Part shown: piece by piece, positions 49,109 to 62,591 of the stretch
How the letters are laid out: the number at the start of each line of letters is the position of its first letter
How positions within the stretch are numbered: the first letter of the stretch is position 1
DNA from: a gamma proteobacterium endosymbiont of Lamellibrachia anaximandri
GTDB taxonomy: Bacteria > Pseudomonadota > Gammaproteobacteria > Chromatiales > Chromatiaceae
Reading direction: 5' to 3'
Length of the DNA: 64,000 nt
NCBI GenBank assembly: GCA_016756855.1
Contig: JAESPD010000013.1
Location: 1 to 64,000 of the forward strand
Notes under the pieces: generated by a model
Told to the model about the DNA's origin: nothing
Seen by the model: the letters and a program-made list of their open reading frames with translations, nothing else
Databases searched by the model: none
Made by a program: the position numbers and the translations under genes

Positions 49109-50809
49109 TCACACCAGGGTTCGTTTTTGATTCTCCTGGAAGGCAACCATTTCAAGAATATTCTGCATTGAGTGGGACGAGTATCGGACGGTGTTGATGC
49201 TGATCTGGGTCTCTCCTGAGTGCCCCTCCTTTTGCAGCGCCTCCGCCTGTTCGATAACCGCCCCGTTCAGGACGTGCAGTTTGTGATATTGCTGGAACAG
49301 CAGTTCGTGGCGAGCCGCCAATGCATCTCTGAACTCCTGTTCAGCCTCCTCTCTTTCCGGTTTGCCTGATGTTTGTTTCAGAATGGTCTCCAGATTCTCG
49401 CAGGCGTCAGCTTCGCGCATTGAACTTTTCCACCAGGCAATGAATCGTGATTTGTTGTCGGCCATGGTATTGACCGAGCCGGCCATTGCGTTGACTTCAT
49501 CTCTTGCACCTGGATAGAAGGGCAGACGTTCGGTGGTCTCTTCGTAGGCAAGCTGATCCAGTATGCCGGCCATCGATCGTAGCGGGCGGACGATACGCAG
49601 GGTGATGGATATCGCAAAGACAATACCCAACAGTGTTGCCACGGCAACCGACCAGAGCATGAAGCGCTCCTTTTGATCCGATGAGGTGTTGATCTCTCTT
49701 TCCATCTGCGCCATGACCTGATTGGCTGACGCGACACTCTCCTTGACCAGTAACGTGATTTCAGAGACCGCCCTCTGCATCTCCCCGGTCATGCGGTCGA
49801 TATGGTCATTCTGTTCGACCAATGCAGTGAAGTCCCGGCGGTAGTTTTTCAAAAGCGTGAGGAAGAGGGTCTTCTGTTCGGCGGTTATGGTCGACGGTTC
49901 AACCAGCGCGTGGATTCGATTCAGCTCCTGCAGGGCCATATCGACGTACTTCTTGTCATGTCTGAGCAGGTAGTCCTTTTCGCGCCGTCGCAATTGAAGA
50001 ATGTTATTTGCCAGCTCGGGAACGTGGTGGTTGTTCAGTATTGCCTCTATCCTGTGGGCCGCCTGACGGAAAGGTCCCTTGCCGCCATGAATGTCCTCAT
50101 CGGAGAGCACCACATGGGCATAGGTCTCAAATGTCTCTCGATAGGTTTCTATCTCGTGAAACAACCGGGTTTTTACCCCCTCCTCGAGTTGCGACTGCGC
50201 AGTTATTCTTTCGAACTCCTGGATAAGATCGAGCACCCGTGCCAGGTATTGCTGTTCCCGTCTTAGCCCCAGGTCCTTCTCGCTGCGGCGGATCTGGAGC
50301 AACTGCAGATAGAGGTGATCCACCTTGAAGTGCCCGGCCATCGTCTCCAACTCATGAGCTGCATCACGAAACGTACCCTGCAGGCCTGAGTTGTGGTCCA
50401 GTCCCATCTTGCGCCAGTCGAGCACCGTCGCCTGAAATTTCTGCTGATAGATTTCGAGCAGCTCGGTAATCCGCTCTGCAATATGAACCGACTCCGGGTC
50501 GATTCTGCCCAGATTGGCGGTGGAGAGCAGGGCTTGATGCAACTGGCGATCCACTTCCCCGGCAAACGCCTCGTCCCGGTAGAGCAGGAATTCCTTTTCG
50601 GCCTGACGCGCGCCCCTCATGCTGCTTTCGATTGACAGCATATCGACTTTCTTGGCGACAAAGACACTCTGGAGCCGTTGATAGTCGCCCAGCGACTGTC
50701 GCAGGGTATTGTGATACTGCCAGATCACAAGGAGAAAAATCAGACCGACAAGCCCAAAACCGAAACCAATTTTTTCGCCTATGCGAAAGCTTCTGGTTAG
50801 TTTGCTCAT
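49109..50809 (-). CDS. membrane sensor-like protein with duplicated helical (HBM-like) periplasmic module and HAMP, no recognised output domain
   Basis: TM near N-terminus; repeats FRDAAHELE..LLQIRRSEKDLGLRREQQY and FRQAAHRIE..ILQLRRREKDYLLRHDKKY; TM plus HAMP (RIVRPLRSMAGILDQLAYEETTERLPFYPGARDEVNAMAGSVNTMA). Confidence 0.8.
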   Translation of the reverse strand: MSKLTRSFRIGEKIGFGFGLVGLIFLLVIWQYHNTLRQSLGDYQRLQSVFVAKKVDMLSIESSMRGARQAEKEFLLYRDEAFAGEVDRQLHQALLSTANLGRIDPESVHIAERITELLEIYQQKFQATVLDWRKMGLDHNSGLQGTFRDAAHELETMAGHFKVDHLYLQLLQIRRSEKDLGLRREQQYLARVLDLIQEFERITAQSQLEEGVKTRLFHEIETYRETFETYAHVVLSDEDIHGGKGPFRQAAHRIEAILNNHHVPELANNILQLRRREKDYLLRHDKKYVDMALQELNRIHALVEPSTITAEQKTLFLTLLKNYRRDFTALVEQNDHIDRMTGEMQRAVSEITLLVKESVASANQVMAQMEREINTSSDQKERFMLWSVAVATLLGIVFAISITLRIVRPLRSMAGILDQLAYEETTERLPFYPGARDEVNAMAGSVNTMADNKSRFIAWWKSSMREADACENLETILKQTSGKPEREEAEQEFRDALAARHELLFQQYHKLHVLNGAVIEQAEALQKEGHSGETQISINTVRYSSHSMQNILEMVAFQENQKRTLV

Positions 50810-51014
50810 GTTCTTGCACTCCCGAAGACTGGTTCTGCTCCCGGCGGCTCACCGAACCGCCACAGGAAATTTAAGGTTATCTGAGTGTGTCAGTCCAGTC
50901 CATATCTGCTTGCTTGATCAGACCCACCATCTACCCCATTGTTGCCGCGCGACAGGCAAGGCCGCTACGCTGTTTTCATTTGGGATATTCAAGGATGTCC
51001 TGATTGTTTAAGGC

Positions 51015-51088
51015 GTAGGCATGATCAAGCGTAGCGGATCGGGCATTTTATGGGGGTTGCCGGTTCCGCTGTGCTTGAACCGTCCTAT
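51015..51088. repeat. REP-like inverted pair family A
   Basis: GTAGGCATGATCAAGCGTAGCGGATCGGGC ... GGTTCCGCTGTGCTTGAACCGTCCTAT. Confidence 0.75.
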
Positions 51089-51101
51089 ATTGTTAAATCG
51101 G

Positions 51102-51638
51102 TCAAAATTCCATGCCCTTTTCCGCCTCGATGCCGCTATCGAAGGCATGCTTTAACGGGGTCATGCTGGTGGCCGTATCCGCCACATCGATCAGTTCCGG
51201 CGGCGCGTTTCTGCCGGTGAGTATCAGGTGCATCCAGGCCGGTTTATGCTCGCGGATGAATTCGGCGATCTCCTCGCCGCTGATCCAGCCGTAGCCGCAG
51301 CAGTAGTTGATCTCATCAAGTACCACCAGATCGTACTTTCCACTGCGTATCTTCTCCTGGCTGAAGGCCCAGATCTCCCGGCTGGTCTTGCGATCCTGTT
51401 CCGGGTTCTCTGTATCCCAGGTAAATCCGTCCCCGAGGGCGTGCCATTCGATATTGTCGAAACGCAACGCGGCCTGCTGTTCGCCGGTCTTCCAGTTGCC
51501 TTTGATGTATTGGATAACGCAGACTTTCATCCCCCATCCGGCGGCACGGAAGGCCACACCGAAGGCGCTGGATGATTTGCCTTTGCCCTCGCCGGTATTC
51601 ACCAGGGTAATGCCGTGACGTTTCTTCCGATGCTTCAC
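51102..51638 (-). CDS. cobO: cob(I)yrinic acid a,c-diamide adenosyltransferase
   Basis: GITLVNTGEGKGKSSSAFGVAFRAAGWGMKVCVIQYIKG; YDLVVLDEINYCCGYGW. Confidence 0.95.
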   Translation of the reverse strand: MKHRKKRHGITLVNTGEGKGKSSSAFGVAFRAAGWGMKVCVIQYIKGNWKTGEQQAALRFDNIEWHALGDGFTWDTENPEQDRKTSREIWAFSQEKIRSGKYDLVVLDEINYCCGYGWISGEEIAEFIREHKPAWMHLILTGRNAPPELIDVADTATSMTPLKHAFDSGIEAEKGMEF

Positions 51639-51651
51639 TGGCGCCCCTTCA

Positions 51652-52728
51652 TTAATCTATCGAGGGCATCTCTTTGATGTAGATGTCCTGTTTGGCATAG
51701 GGGATTTCAACCCCTTCACGATTGAAGCACTTGTAGATCTCGGTCAGCAGTTGGTCGATCACCCGGCCACGCAGACTCGGTTCATCAACCCAGCAGAGCA
51801 GCTGAAAGTCGAGGCTCGATGCTCCAAGGGCCCGGAACCGGACTCGTGGCTCCGGGTCTGCGCAGACGCCTTGGGAATCGATGGCAATCGCCATCAGCAG
51901 CGCCCTTACCTGGTCGATGTCCGAGCCATAGGCGACCCCCACAGGTATCCGGATACGGTATTTTTCGTGAGGACCACCGGTTTCGTTGATCACCTTGGAG
52001 TTACCCATTACCGCGTTGGGAATCGTCAGTTCCACGTCGTCCCGGGTCAACATGCGGGTGCTGCGGATGCCGATATGAGTCACCTCGCCGCGCTCCCCTG
52101 AGTCGAGCACGATGAAATCGCCGATCTTATAAGGCGTGTCGGCGAGGATGAAGACGCCGGAAAAGAGGTTCGACAGAGTGTCCTTGGCGGCGAAACCCAC
52201 GGCGATACCGACGATACCGGCGGAGGCGAGCCATGCGCTCATGTCGATATGCCAGGCGTCGAAGATCAGGTAGATCGCAATGGCGATGATGACGATCAGC
52301 GCCAGATTCTGAAACAGGGGCAGGGTCTGGGTCTGGATGAATTGTAAACGATTGCTGTCTGTCGCCAGACTTTTCAGGCTGGCTTTGGAGATCGTGATGA
52401 AGAATCGCATCCAGACGAAGATGCCGATCGATCGCAGGATGGCGATGACTGTATCCTGCAGTTCCTGGCTGACCGGCAGCAAGTGGTCTGCAATGGAGAA
52501 GCCCACCATTATGATGGTGTAGAAGATGGGGGTATAAAGTGCCTGAACGATGACGTCATCCAGCCGTGCGGTGGTGAGCTTGGTCAATCTTTGGAAGATG
52601 CCGAGTACGAACCAGGTGCTAAGCTTGGCCAGCATGAGGGTAAGCATCACCACCAGGGCTGATTGGATATAGGGTTGGCCCGCAAAAAGATCCAGCAGCG
52701 GCTGGATTTCAGACTCGATGGATTCCAT
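51652..52728 (-). CDS. MscS family mechanosensitive ion channel
   Basis: WLASAGIVGIAVGFAAKDTLSNLFSGVFILADTPYKIGDFIVLDSGERGEVTHIGIRSTRMLTRDDVELTIPNAVM. Confidence 0.95.
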   Translation of the reverse strand: MESIESEIQPLLDLFAGQPYIQSALVVMLTLMLAKLSTWFVLGIFQRLTKLTTARLDDVIVQALYTPIFYTIIMVGFSIADHLLPVSQELQDTVIAILRSIGIFVWMRFFITISKASLKSLATDSNRLQFIQTQTLPLFQNLALIVIIAIAIYLIFDAWHIDMSAWLASAGIVGIAVGFAAKDTLSNLFSGVFILADTPYKIGDFIVLDSGERGEVTHIGIRSTRMLTRDDVELTIPNAVMGNSKVINETGGPHEKYRIRIPVGVAYGSDIDQVRALLMAIAIDSQGVCADPEPRVRFRALGASSLDFQLLCWVDEPSLRGRVIDQLLTEIYKCFNREGVEIPYAKQDIYIKEMPSID

Positions 52729-52856
52729 TTTTATTCCATGTTGTTTGCTGACATACCGGGCAATACTCCATCCTTGCAGGGGCTGCGCCCTCGCGGCGAA
52801 TACTCGATACTACGCCCGGTCGCGGCGAGGCGCTGCTGCTACCTTATGGCGCACAC

Positions 52857-54539
52857 TTAAAGTGTCTGGGCGGTGACATCGACATAGAGTTTCAGCCGTT
52901 GACCCGGTTGCAGGTATTTTTTCGGCAGGCTGTTCCAGCGTTTCAGATCCGTCACCGTCACATTGAACCGGCTGGCGATGCGTGACAGGGAGTCACCCTT
53001 GCGCACCCGGTAGTTCACAGTGCTTTGGATGCCGGCAGGTTGTGTGTCAGGAAAGGAGACCCTGGATATTTTCTTCTGGGGAAGCCAGAGCACCAGTTTC
53101 TGCCCTGGGCGAATCGGATCACCCGGCGCCATGCCGTTCCATTTTGCCAGTTTTTTGTGGTTGACCTTAAAAGTCCGGGCGATATCCCAAAGGTTGTCTC
53201 CCGCTTTTACCGTGTAGTTCTGTTTGGTGCCGCCTCTGTTCCTGTTTTGGATCTTTGCCTTGCGTTGCGTTGAACTCAGGGCGTAGTGGTTGAGCTTCTT
53301 GGTGGAGACGGGAATCAACAGGTGCTTGCCTGCGCGGATATTATTCCCCTGCAGCTTGTTGACCTGCCGCAGGATTTTCGTGGTGGTGCCATGTTTTCTG
53401 GCGATCACGCTGAGACTGTCGCCGTTACGGATCTTGTAGCGTTTCCAGCGTAGACGCTTTTCCGAAGGTAACTGGTTCAGCTGCGCCAGAAAATCATCAA
53501 TCTTGTCCAGCGGCAGTTGCAGTTGATGCGGGCCGTCCGGGTCAGTGGCCCAACGGTTGAAGCCGGGGTTGAGCTGGTAGAGATCCTGGATCGACAGATC
53601 TGCCATCTCAGCGGCCAGGGCGAGATCCAGTTGAGACTCGATTTCGATGGTCTCGAAGTAGGGGCTGTTCGGAATCGGTTGCAGCGAGATGCCGTGGCTG
53701 TCGGGGTCTGCAAACAGGGTGGCGATGGCCAACAGGCGGGGTACGTAGCTGCTGGTCTCCTTGGGCAGCTTAAGAGACCAGTAGTCAGTGGGTTTGCCCT
53801 TCTTTCGGTTGCGTTTGATGGCTTTGCGAACGGTGCCGCCGCCGGAATTGTAGGCTGCCAGGGCCAGTTCCCAGTCACCGTCGAACTGGTGGCTCAAAGC
53901 CTGCAGATAGTCCAGGGCCGAGCGGGTGGAGGCGACAATGTCGCGGCGGCCGTCATACCACCAGTTCTGTTTCAGACCATAGTAACGGCCCGTCGAGGGG
54001 ATGAACTGCCAGATGCCGGCGGCCCTGCCGGGGGAGTAGGCAAAGGGTTGAAAAGCGCTCTCCACGGCGGGCAGCAGAGCGAGTTCCGCCGGCATGCCCC
54101 GTTTGTCGATCTCTTCCAGAATAAAATAGATGTACGGCTCGGCGCGTTGCTGGATGCGGTCGATATAGTCAGGGTGTTTGCTGAGCCAGTTGATTTCCTG
54201 AGTGACTCTGGAGTGTTGAGGGATCGTCAGGATGAACCCGTCCCGCATTCGGCTCCAGGCATCTGCAGGTGGCTGGGGAGGTTGTGGGGAGACAGCTTCC
54301 ACGGATGTTGCAGAAACGCTGTGCGGAAGCGGCTCAATTACTGCTTCATCCGACTTCAGAATGGGAAGTTCGGATGCGGCCTTGCTTATAAATATGACCG
54401 GCTGCTCGGAAATAGCCTCTGTCTGTGCGACAGGCTCAGGTGTATTCTCCGGCGTTTTTTCCGGCAGAGAGTTACAGGCCGAGAAAATTCCAACCAGTGG
54501 GGCGAGCAGAAATAAGCGACTCAGTTTATAGTTCAACAT
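52857..54539 (-). CDS. mltD: membrane-bound lytic murein transglycosylase D with three LysM domains
   Basis: Lipobox-like FSACNS; ALLPAVESAFQPFAYSPGRAAGIWQFIPSTGRYYGL; three LysM (YKIRNGDSLSVIARKHGT, YTVKAGDNLWDIARTFKV, YRVRKGDSLSRIASRFNV). Confidence 0.95.
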   Translation of the reverse strand: MLNYKLSRLFLLAPLVGIFSACNSLPEKTPENTPEPVAQTEAISEQPVIFISKAASELPILKSDEAVIEPLPHSVSATSVEAVSPQPPQPPADAWSRMRDGFILTIPQHSRVTQEINWLSKHPDYIDRIQQRAEPYIYFILEEIDKRGMPAELALLPAVESAFQPFAYSPGRAAGIWQFIPSTGRYYGLKQNWWYDGRRDIVASTRSALDYLQALSHQFDGDWELALAAYNSGGGTVRKAIKRNRKKGKPTDYWSLKLPKETSSYVPRLLAIATLFADPDSHGISLQPIPNSPYFETIEIESQLDLALAAEMADLSIQDLYQLNPGFNRWATDPDGPHQLQLPLDKIDDFLAQLNQLPSEKRLRWKRYKIRNGDSLSVIARKHGTTTKILRQVNKLQGNNIRAGKHLLIPVSTKKLNHYALSSTQRKAKIQNRNRGGTKQNYTVKAGDNLWDIARTFKVNHKKLAKWNGMAPGDPIRPGQKLVLWLPQKKISRVSFPDTQPAGIQSTVNYRVRKGDSLSRIASRFNVTVTDLKRWNSLPKKYLQPGQRLKLYVDVTAQTL

Positions 54540-54609
54540 AATAGACAATTATTGTTTCTCCCAATCGGAAAATAATATCAAACCTGAGTATGATTTCCAT
54601 CTTAATGAA

Positions 54610-55398
54610 ATGAGGTCGAACCTGTTTAGAATTATGGGCGGTGGAAACGGGGAAAAACTGGGAACCAGCACGCAAAATCAACTGGCGCATTGGTTTAGGG
54701 GGTGTCCGGGTGTCTTTCTGTCGGAGCAGGAGCAGGCGTGTCTGGATAAGCGGGTAGCCTCCTTTTTTGGGCATCACATTGTGCAGATCGGTTGCACAAA
54801 CCCCACTGCTGATTTGTTGCAGAAGAGTCCGGCACGGCATCATGTCGTGCTGGGCAAAGCGCTGCGGGGGGGGCACCCGGAGTTGGATTTATGCTCGGAT
54901 CCCGCGCTGCTGCCCTTTGCCACAGACAGTGTGGATGCGGTGGTGCTGCCCCATACCCTCGATTTCTCCAGTCAACCCCATCAGGTACTGCGTGAGGTGG
55001 AGAGGATTCTGATTCCCGAAGGGCGGCTGTTGATCATTGGTTTCAATCCCTGGAGTCTGTGGGGAGGCTGGCGGTTGCTGCGACGTCGCAGTGGGTTGTC
55101 GCCCTGGAATGGCCGTTTTTTTACAACCTGGCGAATCCATGACTGGCTCACACTGCTGGGCTTTGATCTGGAGTCTTGCGACAAGCTGATGTATCGCCCG
55201 CCCCTGAGAAATCGGGCGCTGATGCAACGGCTCGAGTTTCTTGAAGGTATGGGCCAGAGGTGGTGGCCGGTGATAGGGGGTGTGTATGTATTACAGGCAG
55301 TCAAGCGAACCGTCACGCTGACGCCGATTCGCCCCCGTTGGCGGATGGGCAAACGGGTCCTGCCTTCCAATGCGGTGGAACCTACAACGAGAACCTGA
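54610..55398 (+). CDS. class I SAM-dependent methyltransferase (gene between mltD and rnhA)
   Basis: LPFATDSVDAVVLPHTLDFSSQPHQVLREVERILIPEGRLLIIGFNPWSLWGGWRLL. Confidence 0.92.
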   Translation: MRSNLFRIMGGGNGEKLGTSTQNQLAHWFRGCPGVFLSEQEQACLDKRVASFFGHHIVQIGCTNPTADLLQKSPARHHVVLGKALRGGHPELDLCSDPALLPFATDSVDAVVLPHTLDFSSQPHQVLREVERILIPEGRLLIIGFNPWSLWGGWRLLRRRSGLSPWNGRFFTTWRIHDWLTLLGFDLESCDKLMYRPPLRNRALMQRLEFLEGMGQRWWPVIGGVYVLQAVKRTVTLTPIRPRWRMGKRVLPSNAVEPTTRT

Positions 55399-55839
55399 AT
55401 GGATGAGCTGATAGAAATCTTTACCGACGGGGCCTGCAAAGGCAATCCCGGCCCCGGCGGCTGGGGGGCGCTGTTGCGTTATGGCAAACATGAGAAAAAG
55501 CTCTGTGGCGGTGAGCCTGAGACCACTAACAATCGAATGGAACTGTTGGCGGTGATCGAGGCGCTCGGGGCGTTGAAACGATGCAGCCGGGTGCGTGTCA
55601 CCACGGATTCCCAATATGTGAAAAACGGTATAACCCAGTGGATTTTCAACTGGAAGCGGAACGGCTGGAAGACAGCGGCGAGGAAGCCGGTAAAGAATGC
55701 CGATCTCTGGCAGCGTCTGGATAGCGCGGTGGCGAACCATGACGTTGAGTGGGCCTGGGTCAAAGGTCACAGCGGCCATGCGGAAAATGAATTGGCCGAT
55801 CAGCTTGCCAACCAGGGTATAGAGGAACTGAATCTATGA
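55399..55839 (+). CDS. rnhA: ribonuclease HI
   Basis: [57 protein letters not shown]. Confidence 0.97.
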   Translation: MDELIEIFTDGACKGNPGPGGWGALLRYGKHEKKLCGGEPETTNNRMELLAVIEALGALKRCSRVRVTTDSQYVKNGITQWIFNWKRNGWKTAARKPVKNADLWQRLDSAVANHDVEWAWVKGHSGHAENELADQLANQGIEELNL

Positions 55840-56558
55840 CGCGCTTGATCGTACTTGATACAGAAACTACCGGCCTGGAGCCGGCGCAGGGTCACCGTAT
55901 TATCGAGATCGGTTGTGTGGAGATGGTCGAACGTCGACTTACCGGTAACAACTTTCATCAATATCTTCAGCCGGATCGGATGATAGACGCGGCCGCGATC
56001 GACGTACACGGCATCACCAACGAGTTTCTTGAGGACAAGCCCCGCTTTGAGGATGTTGCAGCTGACTTCCTGGAATATGTACGCGGCGCCGAGCTGATCA
56101 TCCATAATGCACCTTTCGATGTCGGATTCCTCAATAACGAGCTGTTGAAACTGGATGAGGATTCGCCTCGCATTGCGGATCTCTGCGCGGTCACCGATAC
56201 CCTGGTGATGGCGAAGAAGAAACACCCGGGGCAGCGCAACAGTCTGGATGCGCTCTGCAAGCGTTACGATATCGATAACTCTCACCGTGAGCTTCATGGT
56301 GCACTGCTTGATGCTGAGATCCTGGCCGATGTTTACCTGCTGATGACGGGCGGGCAGACTGCCCTGTTTTTGGACAGTCAGGGCGCGGAGGGTGATGTGG
56401 CTGGGGCGGCATCAAATATTCGCCGTCTGTCCGGCGAAAGACCCCGGCTGAAGGTAGTGCGGCCCAGTGAGGAGGATTTGGCTGTGCATGAGGCGCAGCT
56501 GCAGAAGATGGGCGATGGTTGCGTCTGGCTGCGGGAAGAGGAAGTTGTGAGTGACTAG
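55836..56558 (+). CDS. dnaQ: DNA polymerase III epsilon subunit
   Basis: [78 protein letters not shown]. Confidence 0.97.
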   Translation: MTRLIVLDTETTGLEPAQGHRIIEIGCVEMVERRLTGNNFHQYLQPDRMIDAAAIDVHGITNEFLEDKPRFEDVAADFLEYVRGAELIIHNAPFDVGFLNNELLKLDEDSPRIADLCAVTDTLVMAKKKHPGQRNSLDALCKRYDIDNSHRELHGALLDAEILADVYLLMTGGQTALFLDSQGAEGDVAGAASNIRRLSGERPRLKVVRPSEEDLAVHEAQLQKMGDGCVWLREEEVVSD

Positions 56559-56680
56559 GAGGCTGTCGGGTTTAACACTGTTTGGCTGCAAATCCCTGAA
56601 TGGCGATCAACTCAGCTTATCGAACTCGTTAAATAGGCCCACTATTCGCCTCAAACGGATAAACCCGACAGCCTCCTAGT
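56554..56680. mobile_element. 127-bp MITE-like element with perfect 21-bp terminal inverted repeats
   Basis: ACTAGGAGGCTGTCGGGTTTA (56554-56574) / TAAACCCGACAGCCTCCTAGT (56660-56680); CTAG at both ends could be target duplication; no ORF. Confidence 0.75.
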
Positions 56681-56700
56681 CCGAATCTCTCACCAGCTTC

Positions 56701-56786
56701 GTAGGCCTGATCAAGCGTAGCGGATCAGGCAAACGGCTTGTCGTAGCAGTGATGTTTGCCGGTTCCGCAAGCTTGAACCGGCCTAC
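56701..56786. repeat. REP-like inverted pair family A
   Basis: GTAGGCCTGATCAAGCGTAGCGGATCAGGC ... GCCGGTTCCGCAAGCTTGAACCGGCCTAC. Confidence 0.85.
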
Positions 56787-56803
56787 CTTTTGCTATCGTG
56801 AAA

Positions 56804-57562
56804 CTACACATGCCTCTGGTGTGATCGGCCGTTTTCGTTGCCATGTACGATAGTGGCGAGGCGTGGCAGATCCAGCAACTGTACATGCTTGCGTTCCACA
56901 TGCAGCAGCCCCTCTTCCTGAAAGCGGGTGAAAAGTCGGCTTACGGTCTCAACCGCCAGGCCCAGATAGTTGCCGATCTCATGCCGCGACATGCTGAGAA
57001 AAAAATCGGTGGCGGAAAAGCCACGTTTTTTGAAACGTTCCGAGAAACTCAACAGAAAGGTTGCGAGGCGCTCTTCCGCGCTCTTTTTGCCCAGCAGGGT
57101 GAGCATCTCCGAATCCTGGCCGATCTCCCGGCTTAGCAGCCGGTACATCTGATGTTGCAGGCTGGGCATGCTGCTGCTGAGCTCTTCCAGATTGTGGAAT
57201 GGGATCTCGCAGACTGCGGTGGTTTCGAGCGCCTTGGCCGAGCAGGTGTGGCACTCGTTTTGGATGGCGTCGAGACCGATCAGTTCCCCCGGCAGATGGA
57301 AGCTGAGAACCTGCTCGCCGCCGTCCTCGCTGGGGGTGAAGGTTTTTACCGATCCACTGGTGATGACCCGCAGACTGTGTAAGTTATCACCTTCACGAAA
57401 CAGATGGTCGCCACGATGAAACGGCCTACCGCGTTTGACGATACTGTCAAGACGCTCCATGTCCTCAGGGGAGAGTCCCATGGGGAGACAGAGTGTGGCC
57501 AGGCTGCAGTTCTTGCAGGCGACTTTGATATTCTCAAAGGAAACCACGTTCCGGTTTGTCAA
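56804..57562 (-). CDS. fnr: FNR-type Crp/Fnr transcriptional regulator
   Basis: ACKNCSLATLCLPMGL N-terminal cysteines; ECHTC; HTH MSRHEIGNYLGLAVETVSRLFTRFQEEGLL. Confidence 0.95.
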   Translation of the reverse strand: MTNRNVVSFENIKVACKNCSLATLCLPMGLSPEDMERLDSIVKRGRPFHRGDHLFREGDNLHSLRVITSGSVKTFTPSEDGGEQVLSFHLPGELIGLDAIQNECHTCSAKALETTAVCEIPFHNLEELSSSMPSLQHQMYRLLSREIGQDSEMLTLLGKKSAEERLATFLLSFSERFKKRGFSATDFFLSMSRHEIGNYLGLAVETVSRLFTRFQEEGLLHVERKHVQLLDLPRLATIVHGNENGRSHQRHV

Positions 57563-57615
57563 AATACAGCTCCAGTCCGTAAGAATCGAGATGGAGTTCT
57601 ATTTTCCAATTTGTA

Positions 57616-57629
57616 TTGAGCTTGATCAA
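57616..57629. promoter_or_regulatory. candidate FNR box upstream of fnr
   Basis: TTGAG-CTTG-ATCAA; one mismatch to TTGAT-N4-ATCAA. Confidence 0.65.
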
Positions 57630-57693
57630 GTGTTTTTGCGCATAAATTGCCGCAATTGGTTTGAAAATTGCCTGAATTATTTTATTTCAAACA

Positions 57694-57724
57694 AAAAAGC
57701 CGCGCCCAAGGGCGCGGCTTTTTC
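57694..57724. terminator. bidirectional rho-independent terminator
   Basis: AAAAAAGCCGCGCCCAAGGGCGCGGCTTTTT. Confidence 0.92.
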
Positions 57725-57747
57725 GATACGACTGTATCTAACCCGCT

Positions 57748-58095
57748 TTATTTGGCAGGTGCAGCAGGTGCAGCAGGCGCAGCCGGGTAGCCGTAAGGCG
57801 CGCCGTAGCCACCGCCATAAGGTGCGCCGTAACCATAGGGAGCACCGTAGCCATAAGGACCGTAGCCATAACCGCTGCGGTAGTCGTTGTAGCCACGACC
57901 GTAACCGCGGCCGCTGCCGCTGCCGCTGCCGCTCATGCCGAAGCTGAAGTCACCGGAACCATCGCCCCAGCCGTCGCCCCAGCCGCTGTTGTCCCAACCA
58001 CGGTTGCCATAACCAGGACCGCCCCACCAGGCGGAAGCGGTGGAAGAGACAGCAATCAGGGCTGCAGCGCCCAGTAACATAGAAATCTTACGCAT
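57748..58095 (-). CDS. sulfur globule family protein (Gly/Tyr/Trp-rich, secreted)
   Basis: Signal peptide [85 protein letters not shown] repeats. Confidence 0.85.
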   Translation of the reverse strand: MRKISMLLGAAALIAVSSTASAWWGGPGYGNRGWDNSGWGDGWGDGSGDFSFGMSGSGSGSGRGYGRGYNDYRSGYGYGPYGYGAPYGYGAPYGGGYGAPYGYPAAPAAPAAPAK

Positions 58096-58217
58096 GCGTA
58101 CGTTCCTCATAAAATTAGGACATAGTGTGTTTAACTACCCGACAGGAAAAAGCTCGGGACAGGCCATGTTGCATCAATGCGAGAATGCCTGTCAATCCGA
58201 AGAGGAGGTGTGAATAG

Positions 58218-62256
<4,039 letters not shown>

Positions 62257-62300
62257 GCCCTCTTGGAGCGGGTGGCATCTGGGCCGAGAGAGCTGATCAT

Positions 62301-62591
62301 ATGCGAATTCTAGTTGCCATCCTGTTTCTGTTGCTTGCCTTTCTGCAATACCGCCTCTGGGTCGGTGAGGGGAGTCTGGCGGAAGTGAACAACCTGGAAA
62401 ATGAGATAACCCGCCAAGAGGCGGCGCTGGTCGATCTGAAGAGGCGCAACAGTGCATTGCAGGCTGAGGTCGAAGATCTGCGCAGCGGCAGTGCGGCACT
62501 TGAAGAGCGGGCTCGCAGTGAATTGGGCATGATCAAGGAGGGTGAGGTCTTCTACCAGGTGATCGATCAATCCCAGATCACGACCCAATGA
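62301..62591 (+). CDS. ftsB: cell division protein FtsB
   Basis: Short TM plus coiled coil; FLQYRLWVGEGSLAEVNNLENEITRQ; between eno and ispD. Confidence 0.95.
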   Translation: MRILVAILFLLLAFLQYRLWVGEGSLAEVNNLENEITRQEAALVDLKRRNSALQAEVEDLRSGSAALEERARSELGMIKEGEVFYQVIDQSQITTQ

